NCBI RefSeq assembly: GCF_017355955.1
Contig: NZ_JAFFID010000003.1
Coordinates: 434,001-498,000, forward strand
Direction: 5' to 3'
Source of the DNA: Sabulibacter ruber
GTDB taxonomy: Bacteria > Bacteroidota > Bacteroidia > Cytophagales > Hymenobacteraceae
DNA length: 64,000 bases
Position 1 is the first letter of the stretch, and each line of letters begins with the position of its first letter. The position numbers were made by a program, and so were the translations under genes. A model generated the notes under the pieces. It searched no databases. It was not told the DNA's origin and saw only the letters and a list, made by a program, of their open reading frames with translations. Positions 1-8,437 of this stretch are shown in pieces.

Positions 1-587
1 TTGGTGTTCACCTCAGAGATGGTACCCTTGGCATTGCACAGCACACTGGTAGTGCCGCCCACCAGCGTTCCCTCTGACGAGCCCAACCGGTTCAGCGGAT
101 GGGGTTTTACCGTGTATTTCAGTTCTTCCCCAAACAAGGCTTTCCGGAGGCTTTCCCAAGAAGAGGCCTGGTATCCGGCTTCCAGATCGGCGGCCATGGT
201 AGCGTGGATGGAAGCGGTCCCTAACATGCCCTGCACGTGGCTGTGCAGGAACGTGGTGTCACTGTATCCCACCAACCATTTGGGCTGATACTTGAATTGG
301 TTGAAGTTCACTTTGTCTATGATCCGAAGGATTCCGTACCCGCCCATGGTCTGCAATACGGCTTTGAGCTCAGGGTTATCCAGCATGTGCTGCAGATCTT
401 TCTGGCGGAGTTCATCTGGCCCCGCGAAACTGCCTGACCGGGGCCCCACGGTTTGACCCAGAACCGGTTCCAGTTTCCACTCTTTGAGAATCTCCACCAG
501 TTTGTCAATGTACTCCTGCTCGGTGAAGTTACTGGTACTTAACACGCCAACTTTATCACCTGCTTGCAGGAACGGAGGTATAATCAT
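1..587 (-). CDS. LD-carboxypeptidase (peptidase S66), C-terminus outside window
   Basis: The reverse strand reads from ATG at 587 to the window edge without a stop (about 195 codons visible). It starts MIIPPFLQAGDKVGVLSTSN. The S66 hallmarks are present: GGYGILRIID near residue 93 and GYSDTT near residue 115, whose Ser is the expected nucleophile. LdcA-type enzymes remove the terminal D-Ala from muramoyl tetrapeptides during murein recycling. The Glu and His of the triad lie beyond the edge. There is no signal peptide, as expected for a cytoplasmic family member. The family is clear; the exact substrate is inferred. Confidence 0.85.
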   Translation of the reverse strand, partial: MIIPPFLQAGDKVGVLSTSNFTEQEYIDKLVEILKEWKLEPVLGQTVGPRSGSFAGPDELRQKDLQHMLDNPELKAVLQTMGGYGILRIIDKVNFNQFKYQPKWLVGYSDTTFLHSHVQGMLGTASIHATMAADLEAGYQASSWESLRKALFGEELKYTVKPHPLNRLGSSEGTLVGGTTSVLCNAKGTISEVNT

Positions 588-809
588 AGGTATGCTCTTT
601 TTCCACGGGAACGGAAGATTCTGCCGCTAGTTTTGCCCTCCGCCAAAATCACGTACTTACCTAGGCCAGTTTATGGGTTTCTACTGAAAGTACGTACCAG
701 CCATTTAAGCTCTCAGGTCCTCCTTAGTTTTAAGAGAATTCATAAAAAACACCCCAGAAACAAAACTCCGTCTATGTTCTTTTAGGTCTTGCCACTCTCT
801 CGCCCTTGG

Positions 810-839
810 TTGCCTGAGAAGAAAGAATCTGTAGCTTTG
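810..839 (+). promoter_or_regulatory. Bacteroidota-type promoter for the 914 lipoprotein gene
   Basis: TTG at 810-812, a 19-base spacer and TAGCTTTG at 832-839 match the TTG-N19-TAnnTTTG consensus of Bacteroidota sigma-A promoters. The expected transcript start, near 845, falls at the beginning of a 36-bp interspersed palindrome. Confidence 0.6.
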
Positions 840-844
840 CCGCC

Positions 845-880
845 GTTTTAAGGGTTGTTTTCTGAAAGGGGGCTCAAAAC
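845..880. repeat. 36-bp interspersed palindrome, copy 1
   Basis: Begins GTTTTAAGGG and ends CTCAAAAC, with core TTTTCTGAAA. It would form the 5' end of the mRNA of the lipoprotein gene at 914. Confidence 0.6.
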
Positions 881-913
881 CGCCTTTCAGAAACGAAAGT
901 TTAATCTGGTTCA

Positions 914-1375
914 ATGCACAAAGCCATGAAGGTTCTGGTTTCGGTTTGTTTGCTCTTGTTTGTTTCTTCGGCTTGTGTCAGGACCACTTCCTCCGGAAGC
1001 CAGGACACGCAAAGTACCCAGGCGGTTGAGAAACTGGAAGATGCCTGGATGCAAGATCTGGTAAGCAAAGACACCGCCGCATTGTCTAAAATTCTGGCGC
1101 CGGAATTCACCCTGAGCGGCAGCAGCGAGGAAAGGGAAACCCGAGAGCAGTACCTGCAAACATCGGCTATGCCTACCAGAAACCTGCAGCCCCTGAAACT
1201 GGAAGACCGGCAATTTAAGGCCTATGGCCAAACGGTAGTCTCCACGGGCAAAACGGAATACGCGGGCACCTGGAAGGACAACGCTTTCAGACTGCCGGTG
1301 CGCTACACCAACGTGTATGCCCGCCTGAACGGCACCTGGCAAGTAGTATCAGCACATTTGAGCATTCGCCGCTAA
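914..1375 (+). CDS. SnoaL-like/DUF4440 lipoprotein
   Basis: A 153-residue protein with a lipoprotein signal peptide: a hydrophobic run VLVSVCLLLFV, then SSAC as the lipobox. The mature part has the pattern of nuclear-transport-factor-2/DUF4440 proteins: VEKLEDAWMQDLVSKDTAALSKILAPEF (split: helix, then a conserved D-x-x-x-L-xx-ILAPEF stretch), followed by strands ending in YTNVYARLNGTWQVVSAHLS. Such proteins have a small cone-shaped fold and often an unknown ligand. ATG at 926 would also give a normal signal peptide. A canonical promoter lies at 810-839. The fold family is likely; the function is unknown. Confidence 0.75.
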   Translation: MHKAMKVLVSVCLLLFVSSACVRTTSSGSQDTQSTQAVEKLEDAWMQDLVSKDTAALSKILAPEFTLSGSSEERETREQYLQTSAMPTRNLQPLKLEDRQFKAYGQTVVSTGKTEYAGTWKDNAFRLPVRYTNVYARLNGTWQVVSAHLSIRR

Positions 1376-1417
1376 TTCAATGCCGCTGAAGAGCAAAGTA
1401 CGCGGCTACATGAATTA

Positions 1418-1452
1418 GTTTAAGCCGAAAACTGAAAAACCGGCCTGAAAAC
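1418..1452. repeat. 36-bp interspersed palindrome, copy 2
   Basis: GTTTAAGCCG ... CCTGAAAAC between the lipoprotein gene ending at 1375 and the nuclease-like gene at 1493. Confidence 0.55.
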
Positions 1453-1492
1453 ACCTTTAAGATAATTTAGCACAAAGCAAACACCGGAGAAG

Positions 1493-2218
1493 TTGGTAGG
1501 AGAAGAGGGAAAGAACCTGACCGTTGCCGAACGGAACGGCATTAACATCAAGAACGAGCGCTCACTGCACGCGGGCCTGAAGCAATGGTACGCCCAGCCG
1601 CACGATAGGTTTGAGGTACCTGTTGGTGGGTTCATCATTGACCTGGTGCGGGGTCAGCAGTTAGTCGAATTCCAGACCCGCAACTTTACGGCCATCAGGC
1701 CCAAGCTGCAATCCCTCCTGAAAGAACATCCAGTGCACCTGGTGCATCCCATCACTTTCGAGAAATGGGTGGTGCAGGTAGATGCCAAGGGAACCTCCGT
1801 CCTCTCCCGCCGAAAATCCACGTACCGCGGTGCCCTGACTGATATTTTTGAGGAACTGGTCCGCATCCCCGAACTGGTGACGCATGCGGCCTTCACCCTG
1901 GAGTTCCCGTTTATCAGGGAAGAGGAAATCAGGTGCCGCGACGGTAAGGGCAGCAAATGGCGTAAAAAGGTGAGCATCAAAGACCGCAAACTACTGGAGG
2001 TGGTGAGCACGCATACCTTTACCTGCGCCCAGGATTTCCTGCAATTTCTCCCGCCGCACCTGCCGCAGCCCTTCTCCAACAAAGACCTGGCAAAAGCCCT
2101 TTTGTTGCCGTTGCACCGTTGTCGCCAGATCACGTATTGTCTCCGAAAGATGGGCGCCCTGGAAGTAACCGGCAAAAAGGTAAACGAGCTGTTGTTCAGC
2201 ATTACTAGCCATGAGTGA
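1493..2218 (+). CDS. Nuclease-like conserved protein (DUF8091-like)
   Basis: 241 codons from a TTG start. No ATG occurs near the 5' end, so the true start could lie anywhere up to about residue 20. The N-terminal half reads SLHAGLKQWYAQPHDRFEVP, then GGFIIDLVRG and LVEFQTRNF. The I-D-x-V ... E-F-Q arrangement resembles the catalytic core of PD-(D/E)xK nucleases in which Lys is replaced by Gln. The C-terminal part (about 190-235) looks like a winged helix: FSNKDLAKAL ... QITYCLRKMGALEV. I recall a conserved family of this form in Actinobacteria and other phyla with no assigned role. There is no signal peptide, so it is probably cytoplasmic. The nuclease reading is an inference from motif spacing only. 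Confidence 0.6.
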   Translation: MVGEEGKNLTVAERNGINIKNERSLHAGLKQWYAQPHDRFEVPVGGFIIDLVRGQQLVEFQTRNFTAIRPKLQSLLKEHPVHLVHPITFEKWVVQVDAKGTSVLSRRKSTYRGALTDIFEELVRIPELVTHAAFTLEFPFIREEEIRCRDGKGSKWRKKVSIKDRKLLEVVSTHTFTCAQDFLQFLPPHLPQPFSNKDLAKALLLPLHRCRQITYCLRKMGALEVTGKKVNELLFSITSHE

Positions 2219-2266
2219 TCTAGCCCACCTGAGAAGAAGGCTTGGTAGCGGTGCATCAAAAAGGGT

Positions 2267-2302
2267 GTTTTGAAGCTCGTTTCTTAAAACCAGCCGCAAA
2301 AC
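2267..2302. repeat. 36-bp interspersed palindrome, copy 3, likely bidirectional terminator
   Basis: GTTTTGAAGC ... CCGCAAAAC, extended outward by AGGGT and ACCCT so that the whole 2262-2307 can form a hairpin. It lies between two convergent genes, which suits a shared terminator. Confidence 0.6.
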
Positions 2303-2333
2303 ACCCTTTACAGTGCCGCAGAGAAGAAGGTAA

Positions 2334-3125
2334 CTATTGCCGCGCGGTGAGTTCCAGCAAGGAGATGGTGTATTCTTTAGTAGAGCTGTTGTAGGAAAAG
2401 CTGTATTTCATGGGGTACAATCCCGATTTCTGGTAAGCCGTAGGTTGCGGAATGCTGATGGTTTCTGAGTTCATGGTTTTCAGGCTATTGAGATACGCCA
2501 GGGTGAACATGGGCTCATGGAAAATAAAGGTCCCATCCAGTGATCCGTACAGGAAGTTTCTGGCAAACTGGCCCGGTGCATTGTTCTGGTCGGTGACATC
2601 AATCCAGTGGGCCCCCATGGCCGGCACAATCCCTGGGGTTAAGATGTAATTGGGTGGGATAAACTGAGAAGCTGGCTGTTCATCCATGGCAACGTCCCCT
2701 TCAATGTCAGAAACTTCATCCTCAGAGAGCATGTAGAAGTGGGCGTCAAAGTGGGGCACATCATAATTACCGAAGGGCGGGTGCCCCTCAGGGTTCCAGT
2801 CCAGCATCACGTGGTCATACAGGGTCTGGTCTGCCTGCGCTGGCAAAGGCAAGGTGTACATCCGCATGCCGTTCCCCAGGTTGGTGACCGCTCCCTCTGA
2901 GAGGGTGATGCCCACAGAGGTAGGCACCCCGGCATCGTTGGTGGTTACCCAGGCTCTGCCGGTGCCTTGCCCAACGGTAACAGGCATCCCATAATGCGTG
3001 CCCGCCAGGTCCTCCTCCTCGTCATCGTCACTGCAGGAAGAAAACAAAAATAAGGCTGCCAGAAAGGATGCTCTGAGCACCGTTTCGGTGAAAGTAAGCA
3101 TTTGTTTCATGTTTGAGATTTTCAC
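2334..3125 (-). CDS. DUF5602 (TTHB210-like) lipoprotein
   Basis: A 263-residue lipoprotein. The signal ends FLFSSC and is followed by SDDDEEEDLAG, an acidic stretch like the surface-export signals of Bacteroidota lipoproteins. The mature part contains YDVPHFDAHFYMLSEDEV, a H-F-D-x-H-F-Y pattern I associate with DUF5602/TTHB210-like proteins, and later GAHWIDV and FIFHEPMFTLAYL. The clustered His/Asp/Glu residues suggest a metal site, which is an inference. Met6 (3110) is an alternative start giving a shorter signal peptide. It is transcribed alone, convergent with the gene at 1493 and divergent from ggt. The function is unknown. Confidence 0.7.
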   Translation of the reverse strand: MKISNMKQMLTFTETVLRASFLAALFLFSSCSDDDEEEDLAGTHYGMPVTVGQGTGRAWVTTNDAGVPTSVGITLSEGAVTNLGNGMRMYTLPLPAQADQTLYDHVMLDWNPEGHPPFGNYDVPHFDAHFYMLSEDEVSDIEGDVAMDEQPASQFIPPNYILTPGIVPAMGAHWIDVTDQNNAPGQFARNFLYGSLDGTFIFHEPMFTLAYLNSLKTMNSETISIPQPTAYQKSGLYPMKYSFSYNSSTKEYTISLLELTARQ

Positions 3126-3611
3126 TTGATGGAAGGATGCACCTATGCCTTAACACCTTCAGAAGTGGCATTGTAAGAATTGGCAGCAACCCTGTTCAAT
3201 GGAGGCAAATGCAGGACGCACAGACACGTCTGAAGAGGAAGGCAAGGCTCCTGACCGGAGGAGGGCGGATAGTACCGGGGGACTAATCTGATAATGCTGG
3301 ACTCCAAAAAAGAAGGGAGGTCAACCGGAGCACGCCTGGAAGGCCCATCTTTCCAACGCCCCTGCCTCCACTTCCAGAAATCTATTGTATGAAGATAGCC
3401 AACCCCTCGCTTTTATACAAGTTCAGGGCTCACTCATTCCTTTACAATTCCATGATGGAGGAAGGTTAGAGTAACATTTCGGGCAAAAAGCAGGAGCCCT
3501 TCACAGGTTTTCGGGCAGAAGTTCTGGCTTTGGTACCCGTAGGCAATAACCTGAGGTGCCCCAAAAAAGTAAAACCAAACTCACCGGTTTCACCACCTAA
3601 CTAGCAGAGCA
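3126..3611. other. Divergent intergenic region
   Basis: 486 bases between two divergent genes. I found no convincing ORF, tRNA or riboswitch and no clear consensus promoter. It must carry both promoters. Confidence 0.5.
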
Positions 3612-5303
3612 TTGGTTTCCAGAAGTCTTACGTTTCTCCTTGTCTTCATCACTGTGGTTGGCTGTAGCCAGAAAAGCCACAAAACTCCCGGTCTCATCAC
3701 CAGCAAAGCGATGGTGGTTTCCGCCCATCCCTTAGCTTCCCAGGTGGGAGCCGAGATTCTCAGCCGCGGCGGCAATGCCATTGACGCAGCCATTGCGGTT
3801 CAGTTTGCGCTAGCCGTGGTGTACCCAGATGCGGGCAACATTGGTGGGGGTGGGTTCCTGGTGCTACGGCAGAAGGACGGCTCGGTAGATGCCCTGGATT
3901 ACCGCGAGAAAGCTCCCGCCGCGGCGCACCGGGACATGTACCTGGACCAGGAGAAAAACGTGATAGAGGACCTTAGCGTGAAGGGGCATCTGGCCGCCGG
4001 GGTGCCCGGCACGGTAGATGGTATGGTGAAGGCCCACGAAAAATACGGCAGCATGCCCTGGCGAGACCTGGTGCAGCCCGCCATTGTACTAGCGGCCAAG
4101 GGTTTCCCCCTCACCAAAAAAGAAGCCAAAAAGCTGAACCAGCAACGAGCCGATTTCCTGAAGTACAACACTCAAAGACCCTCGTTTATCTTGCAGCACC
4201 GCTGGCACGAAGGCGATTCTCTCTACTTCAAGGATCTGGCGCGCACCCTGGAGCTGATCAGAGACAAAGGCAGAGCGGGCTTCTACGAAGGCCCCACCGC
4301 TAATCTGCTGGAGGCGGAAATGAAACGCGGCAAAGGCCTTATCACCAAAGCCGATTTAGCCGCCTACCAATCCGTCTGGAGAACTCCTATCTCGGGCCAG
4401 GTAGGTAAGTACAGAATCATTTCCATGCCTCCTCCATCCAGCGGCGGCATCGCCCTCATCCAACTGCTCACCATTGCCCAGGACTATCCTCTCCCAGCCT
4501 GGGGCTGGAACTCGGTAAAATCGGCGCACCTCATGATTGAGGCCGAGCGGCGGGTATACGCAGACCGGGCCAAGCATCTAGGCGATCCTGATTTTTACAA
4601 GGTTCCCGTAGCTGGACTGCTGGACACGGCCTACATCCGCCGGAGAATGTACGGATACTCCCCCGGCGAAGCCACCGACAGCGACGATGTGTACCCTGGC
4701 ATTCCCGCTCCACCCGAAAGCCCCCACACCACCCACTATTCCATTGTAGACACCCAGGGAAACGCAGTCTCCGTGACTACCACCTTGAACAGCAGTTTTG
4801 GGTGCAAAGTATTTGTGGCCGGGGCCGGGTTCCTGCTCAACAACGAGATGGATGATTTCAGCGCCAAACCCGGTTATCCCAACACCTACGGGCTGGTGGG
4901 CGAAGAAGCCAACGCCATTGCCCCCGGCAAACGCATGCTCAGTTCCATGACTCCCACCATTCTGGAGAAAGACGGCAAGCTGTACATGGTCATCGGGGCC
5001 ATGGGCGGTTCTACCATCATCACCACCGTGTACCAGATCATCCAGAACGTGACAAGGTTTGGGTTCACCATGCAGGGAGCTGTCAGCGCCGGCCGGTTCC
5101 ACCACCAGTGGCTCCCGGATTGGGTATTGGCCGAGTGGGGCGCACTTGGCCCGGGCACCGGTGTGGGTCTCTGGGTCAAAGGGCATAAGATTGCCCCCAA
5201 ATACGGCGGCATCGGTCGGGCAGCTGGTATCCTGGTTTTGCCCGACGGAAGATTAGAAGGCGGTGCAGATCCCCGGGGAGATGATGCAGCGGCTGGGTTT
5301 TAG
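3612..5303 (+). CDS. ggt: Gamma-glutamyltransferase, lipoprotein form
   Basis: 563 codons. TTG at 3612 is chosen because an in-frame stop lies at 3570 and no ATG lies between. The signal TFLLVFITVVGC gives a lipidated, periplasm-facing enzyme. Family motifs appear in order: SAHPLASQVGAEILSRGGNA, VVYPDAGNIGGGGF, DYREKAPAAA, PPPSSGGIALIQ, then TTHYS at about residue 373. Thr373 should be the autocleavage site and nucleophile of the small subunit. NNEMDDF, GKRMLSSMTPTI and DPRGDDAAAGF follow. The enzyme hydrolyses or transfers gamma-glutamyl groups from glutathione and similar compounds. The length is typical. The stop codon lies inside a 36-bp interspersed repeat. Confidence 0.95.
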   Translation: MVSRSLTFLLVFITVVGCSQKSHKTPGLITSKAMVVSAHPLASQVGAEILSRGGNAIDAAIAVQFALAVVYPDAGNIGGGGFLVLRQKDGSVDALDYREKAPAAAHRDMYLDQEKNVIEDLSVKGHLAAGVPGTVDGMVKAHEKYGSMPWRDLVQPAIVLAAKGFPLTKKEAKKLNQQRADFLKYNTQRPSFILQHRWHEGDSLYFKDLARTLELIRDKGRAGFYEGPTANLLEAEMKRGKGLITKADLAAYQSVWRTPISGQVGKYRIISMPPPSSGGIALIQLLTIAQDYPLPAWGWNSVKSAHLMIEAERRVYADRAKHLGDPDFYKVPVAGLLDTAYIRRRMYGYSPGEATDSDDVYPGIPAPPESPHTTHYSIVDTQGNAVSVTTTLNSSFGCKVFVAGAGFLLNNEMDDFSAKPGYPNTYGLVGEEANAIAPGKRMLSSMTPTILEKDGKLYMVIGAMGGSTIITTVYQIIQNVTRFGFTMQGAVSAGRFHHQWLPDWVLAEWGALGPGTGVGLWVKGHKIAPKYGGIGRAAGILVLPDGRLEGGADPRGDDAAAGF

Positions 5304-5332
5304 GGCTACTTTCCAGGAAAAAGCCTTAAAAC
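5297..5332. repeat. 36-bp interspersed palindrome, copy 4, overlapping the ggt stop
   Basis: GTTTTAGGGC ... CTTAAAAC. The TAG stop codon of the gamma-glutamyltransferase (5301-5303) is part of the left arm. Confidence 0.6.
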
Positions 5333-5371
5333 CTGATTGACTTACTTTCAAAGTCAACTACCCTCTTTTAC

Positions 5372-5499
5372 CTCGCTCGCCTCTGGCGAGTGTGAGAAAT
5401 AGGGCGGCCTCTGGCCGCGTTGGGGAAGAACTTTGCTTGTAATAAGTGCCTAGCGGCGAGACGCCGCCAGATAACTTACACTCGCCAGAGGCGAGCGAA
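5372..5499. repeat. REP-like inverted repeat pair
   Basis: Left arm 5372-5393 (CTCGCTCGCCTCTGGCGAGT...) and right arm 5478-5499 are reverse complements apart from the last base. Each arm is itself a small hairpin (CTCGCC/GGCGAG). Inside lie further GC-rich hairpins at 5402-5419 and 5450-5468. The form resembles the REP pairs near 37.7-38.2 kb, but the sequence is not the same. Confidence 0.65.
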
Positions 5500-5572
5500 G
5501 GGGGAGTAGAAAAAGTCCATTTTAATCCATTCAGAAAGCAGCCCCAAAGCTACCAACCACTTCAACTCAACC

Positions 5573-6748
5573 TCAGGCCGCTTCCTCGCTGGTAACGGCG
5601 TAGGCTTCTTCAGAAGAGCGGTCCATTTTGAAAAACAGGCGGGAAATAGGAATCAGCATAATCCCGGCCAAGGCGAACGCCATAAAAGACACCTTTAGGC
5701 TGAACGCGTGCGCCAGGTACCCGATCATGGGTGGTCCGATCAGCATGCCCACAATCCCGAAGGTGGCGATTAATGAAATAGCAATGCCCGGGGAGTATTT
5801 CTTGGAGGTTCCGGCCAGGGTGTAGGTCATGGGGATTACGGCGGCGGTACCGAAACCCACCAGGGAGAACCCCAGCATGGCGGGCCAAAAGCTTGGGAAC
5901 AGGATGGCCAGGCTGATGCCGGAAAAAATCAGCAGGGCACTCAGAATGTAGGTAGTGGGCATGCCCAGCCGTTCAATGATACGGTCAGACATAAACCTGG
6001 AAAGCGCCATAAATGCCATGAAAATGAGATAACCGGCGGTAAATACCTCTTCTTTCACTACTTGCTGGAAGTAAATGCCGCTCCAGTCAAACATGCCTCC
6101 CTCGCACACGGCCGCAAAGAACACCAGCAAGCCTAAAAACAGGATAAACGGATCTGGTTTGCCCAGGGCCAGTTTGTTACCCGAGGCAGAGGTATCGTTC
6201 CGGAGCAGGTGCCGGAAAGAGAACACCGTAGCCACCACACTGATCACCGATACAACAATCAGGTGCGTGGTGATGGGCACCTCCATTGAAATCAACAAAG
6301 TAGAGAATCCTACCCCCACAATGCCGCCGGTGCTCCATAAGCCGTGGAAAGAACCATTGATTTTCTTCTCAAACTGCTTCTGCAAGGTAATGGCCTGGGT
6401 GTTCACCGAGATGTTGAAGATGCGCATGCTCAGCGAGAACAGGAACAAAGCCATAACTAACGTAGCCGAGGTAGTAGCAAGCCCGATAAACGAAAGGCAG
6501 ATAGAATTGATAAGGAACCCGATGGTGAGTGGAATCCGGGTTTCAAACTTTGAGACCAGCCAGCCTGAGAGAGGAAGCCCTATTAAGGAACTCACCGGCA
6601 TGGTCAAAAGAATGGTGCCTAACTCAGCCTCGTTCAGGTCAAGGGCAGATTTGATGGTAGGTATTCTGGAAGCCCAACTGGAGAAGTTAAACCCGGATAA
6701 AAAGAAGAACAGGCTCAGGGATACCCGTTGGTTCTGAAGTGACTGCAT
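5573..6748 (-). CDS. MFS transporter (YbjJ-like)
   Basis: About 391 residues with 12 hydrophobic segments. Conserved features are FSSWASRIPTIK after TM1, a basic loop after TM2 (GWLVSKFETRIPL), GSFHGLWSTGGIVG in the middle and CEGGMFDWSGIYF at the start of TM7. This pattern matches the YbjJ branch of the major facilitator superfamily, whose substrates are poorly defined. I prefer the start MQSLQNQ at 6748. The upstream ATG at 6769 overlaps a -7 element (6767-6774), so it would not be in the transcript. A 17-bp perfect inverted repeat lies just upstream, suggesting control by a dimeric repressor. Confidence 0.88.
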   Translation of the reverse strand: MQSLQNQRVSLSLFFFLSGFNFSSWASRIPTIKSALDLNEAELGTILLTMPVSSLIGLPLSGWLVSKFETRIPLTIGFLINSICLSFIGLATTSATLVMALFLFSLSMRIFNISVNTQAITLQKQFEKKINGSFHGLWSTGGIVGVGFSTLLISMEVPITTHLIVVSVISVVATVFSFRHLLRNDTSASGNKLALGKPDPFILFLGLLVFFAAVCEGGMFDWSGIYFQQVVKEEVFTAGYLIFMAFMALSRFMSDRIIERLGMPTTYILSALLIFSGISLAILFPSFWPAMLGFSLVGFGTAAVIPMTYTLAGTSKKYSPGIAISLIATFGIVGMLIGPPMIGYLAHAFSLKVSFMAFALAGIMLIPISRLFFKMDRSSEEAYAVTSEEAA

Positions 6749-6766
6749 GATGGTAAAGTAAGGACG

Positions 6767-6827
6767 CAAATATGCGCGATTTTATGTCCGGTTCAGGTAC
6801 GAACTCCTTTGTTCGTACCTGAACCGG
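6767..6827 (-). promoter_or_regulatory. Promoter with palindromic operator candidate for the MFS gene
   Basis: On the minus strand CATATTTG (6774-6767) fits the -7 box with one mismatch. A perfect 17-bp inverted repeat with a 6-base loop occupies 6788-6827 (arm CCGGTTCAGGTACGAAC) and covers the -33 region. It could instead be the terminator of the esterase-like gene ending at 6874, but no T-run follows on that strand. Confidence 0.5.
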
Positions 6828-6873
6828 AACATTTGGTTGCCCAAAACTGAATTATGAGGGATGTAACTGTCTG

Positions 6874-8283
6874 TCAAGTGCCCGATGGATACAGATCGGG
6901 CGGCTCATTCCGGACTGTGATGGTCTCAATAGGACGCAGCGCCCGGGTACTGTCCAGGTAAATAAAGGCATCGTAGCGCTTAGGAATCACAGAGGGCACG
7001 TAGTTGCCCAGATGCTCCAGTTTAGGATTGTACACTACGCCAATGGCCCTATGCCCTACCGGACGGCTCAGGACTTTGTTCTGGGCCAGGTCTTTTGAGA
7101 AAATGATTTTGTCTGTGGGGCTTAACTGGTGCAGGATATGCTCCCAGCTGCCCGGCGTGGCCGGTGGCACCTGGATAGTTTTCAGGGGTGCTCCCCAGCT
7201 GCCGGCGGCAATCACCGTTCCCCGATGCGACCCGAACCCCACAATAAACACGTTCTCCTCGCCGTATTCCTTCCGGACCAACTGGCCCACGTTCACCTCG
7301 CCGGTGCTCGCCATATCGGTATACCGGGCGTCTCCTACGTGGGTGTTGTGTTCCCAGATAATGGCTTTGGAAGTAGGCCCGTGAAAGTCCAGCAGGCGTT
7401 TGAGGGTTTGGGCCATGTGGTTGTCACGAATGTTCCAGGAGTCGGTGTTGCTGCTCACGGCGGCCCGGTAGTACCGCTCCCCGTTCAAAGCCACCAACGC
7501 GTTTTGCTCGGCTACAAACTGGGCTTCGGTCTGGGGTGTTTCGGTTCCCTGGCTCTTTTTCTGAATCTCACGCCAAAGCCGGCTGGTTTCGGAACGGCAG
7601 TTGGCGCTCGCCCGGGCTACGGCTTCGGCGTACTGCATGGCATCGGCACTGAAAGGCTGGAAACACTGGTGCACCTCGCGGGCGGCTTTCACCAGCGAGG
7701 GATCGTTTTTCACGTGCGGCATCAGCTCGGTCATAGATTCCCACAGGCAATACACATCCAACCCAAAGAAGCCTACCTTCTCGGCGGCGGGTTTGTTCTG
7801 GTTGTAGCCATTGAGCCAGGTCACCAGAGAAGCCACCTCGTAATTGCCCCACATCCAGGTAGGCCAGCGGTTGTATTGCTCCAGCAAGATCACGGCCGCC
7901 GTACTATCCCGTTTAGGTCCCTTGATGAACTGGTTTACCCGGTAAGAATCGGCCCACTCTCCTTCCACGGCCACAAAGTCAAAGCCTTTCTCCTGCATGA
8001 GCCGTCTGGTAATGGCCGCGCGCCAGGTATAGTACTCCGATGTGCCGTGCGAGGCTTCCCCCAGCAACACTATGCGGGCGTCACCAATCTGCTGCAGCAG
8101 CACATCCAGGTCTTTCTCGCTCCGCAAAGGGTGATTGGGAATCCTGAGGGTGACGGCTTTGTCATTCTTCTTGTTTCCCTGGGCTGCGGCTTGCTGCGGA
8201 GAGGCCTGTTTGCAGCCAACCCAGAACAGGGCAAACAGTAGCAGAAACCAGCAGCATCGGGTTTGTTTCTTCCATTTATTCAT
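6874..8283 (-). CDS. Erythromycin-esterase-family lipoprotein
   Basis: About 469 residues from MNKWKK at 8283. The longer frame opening at 8328 adds a Cys-rich, unlikely leader. The signal FLLLFALFWVGC makes it a lipoprotein. The catalytic domain has LLGEASHGTSEYY near residue 80, FVAVEGEWADSY, then YNRWPTWMWGNYEV, WEHNTHVGDARY and FGSHRGTVIA. These are hallmarks of the Ere/succinoglycan-biosynthesis esterase family, including the E and H expected in catalysis. Family members include macrolide esterases, but most chromosomal members have unknown substrates, so resistance should not be assumed. It is transcribed in the same direction as the upstream SDR gene. Confidence 0.85.
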   Translation of the reverse strand: MNKWKKQTRCCWFLLLFALFWVGCKQASPQQAAAQGNKKNDKAVTLRIPNHPLRSEKDLDVLLQQIGDARIVLLGEASHGTSEYYTWRAAITRRLMQEKGFDFVAVEGEWADSYRVNQFIKGPKRDSTAAVILLEQYNRWPTWMWGNYEVASLVTWLNGYNQNKPAAEKVGFFGLDVYCLWESMTELMPHVKNDPSLVKAAREVHQCFQPFSADAMQYAEAVARASANCRSETSRLWREIQKKSQGTETPQTEAQFVAEQNALVALNGERYYRAAVSSNTDSWNIRDNHMAQTLKRLLDFHGPTSKAIIWEHNTHVGDARYTDMASTGEVNVGQLVRKEYGEENVFIVGFGSHRGTVIAAGSWGAPLKTIQVPPATPGSWEHILHQLSPTDKIIFSKDLAQNKVLSRPVGHRAIGVVYNPKLEHLGNYVPSVIPKRYDAFIYLDSTRALRPIETITVRNEPPDLYPSGT

Positions 8284-8371
8284 ACAGCACATCCCTTTTT
8301 GGCAGTAGTTTTTTGAGGAAAGCAGCAATCTGCTTCCGGAGTTATCCTGAATACTCTTCCATTCTCACCCA

Positions 8372-8399
8372 GAGGAAGTCTGTCGTTGCAGACTTCCTC
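8372..8399. terminator. Hairpin downstream of the SDR gene
   Basis: GAGGAAGTCTG / CAGACTTCCTC is a perfect 11-bp stem with a 6-base loop, 39 bases past the SDR stop on the minus strand. The T-run is poor, so the terminator role is tentative. Confidence 0.4.
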
Positions 8400-8437
8400 C
8401 TGCCCTTCTCTTCCTTTTCAGGCTATGTCCTTCTATT

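Noticed and set aside
7129..8241. 370-codon plus-strand frame opposite the esterase-like gene
   Set aside because: The minus-strand gene has clear family motifs; the opposite frame is a composition artefact.
6874..8283. Macrolide resistance gene
   Set aside because: The family name comes from macrolide esterases, but this chromosomal lipoprotein form has no resistance context. Resistance cannot be claimed from sequence alone.
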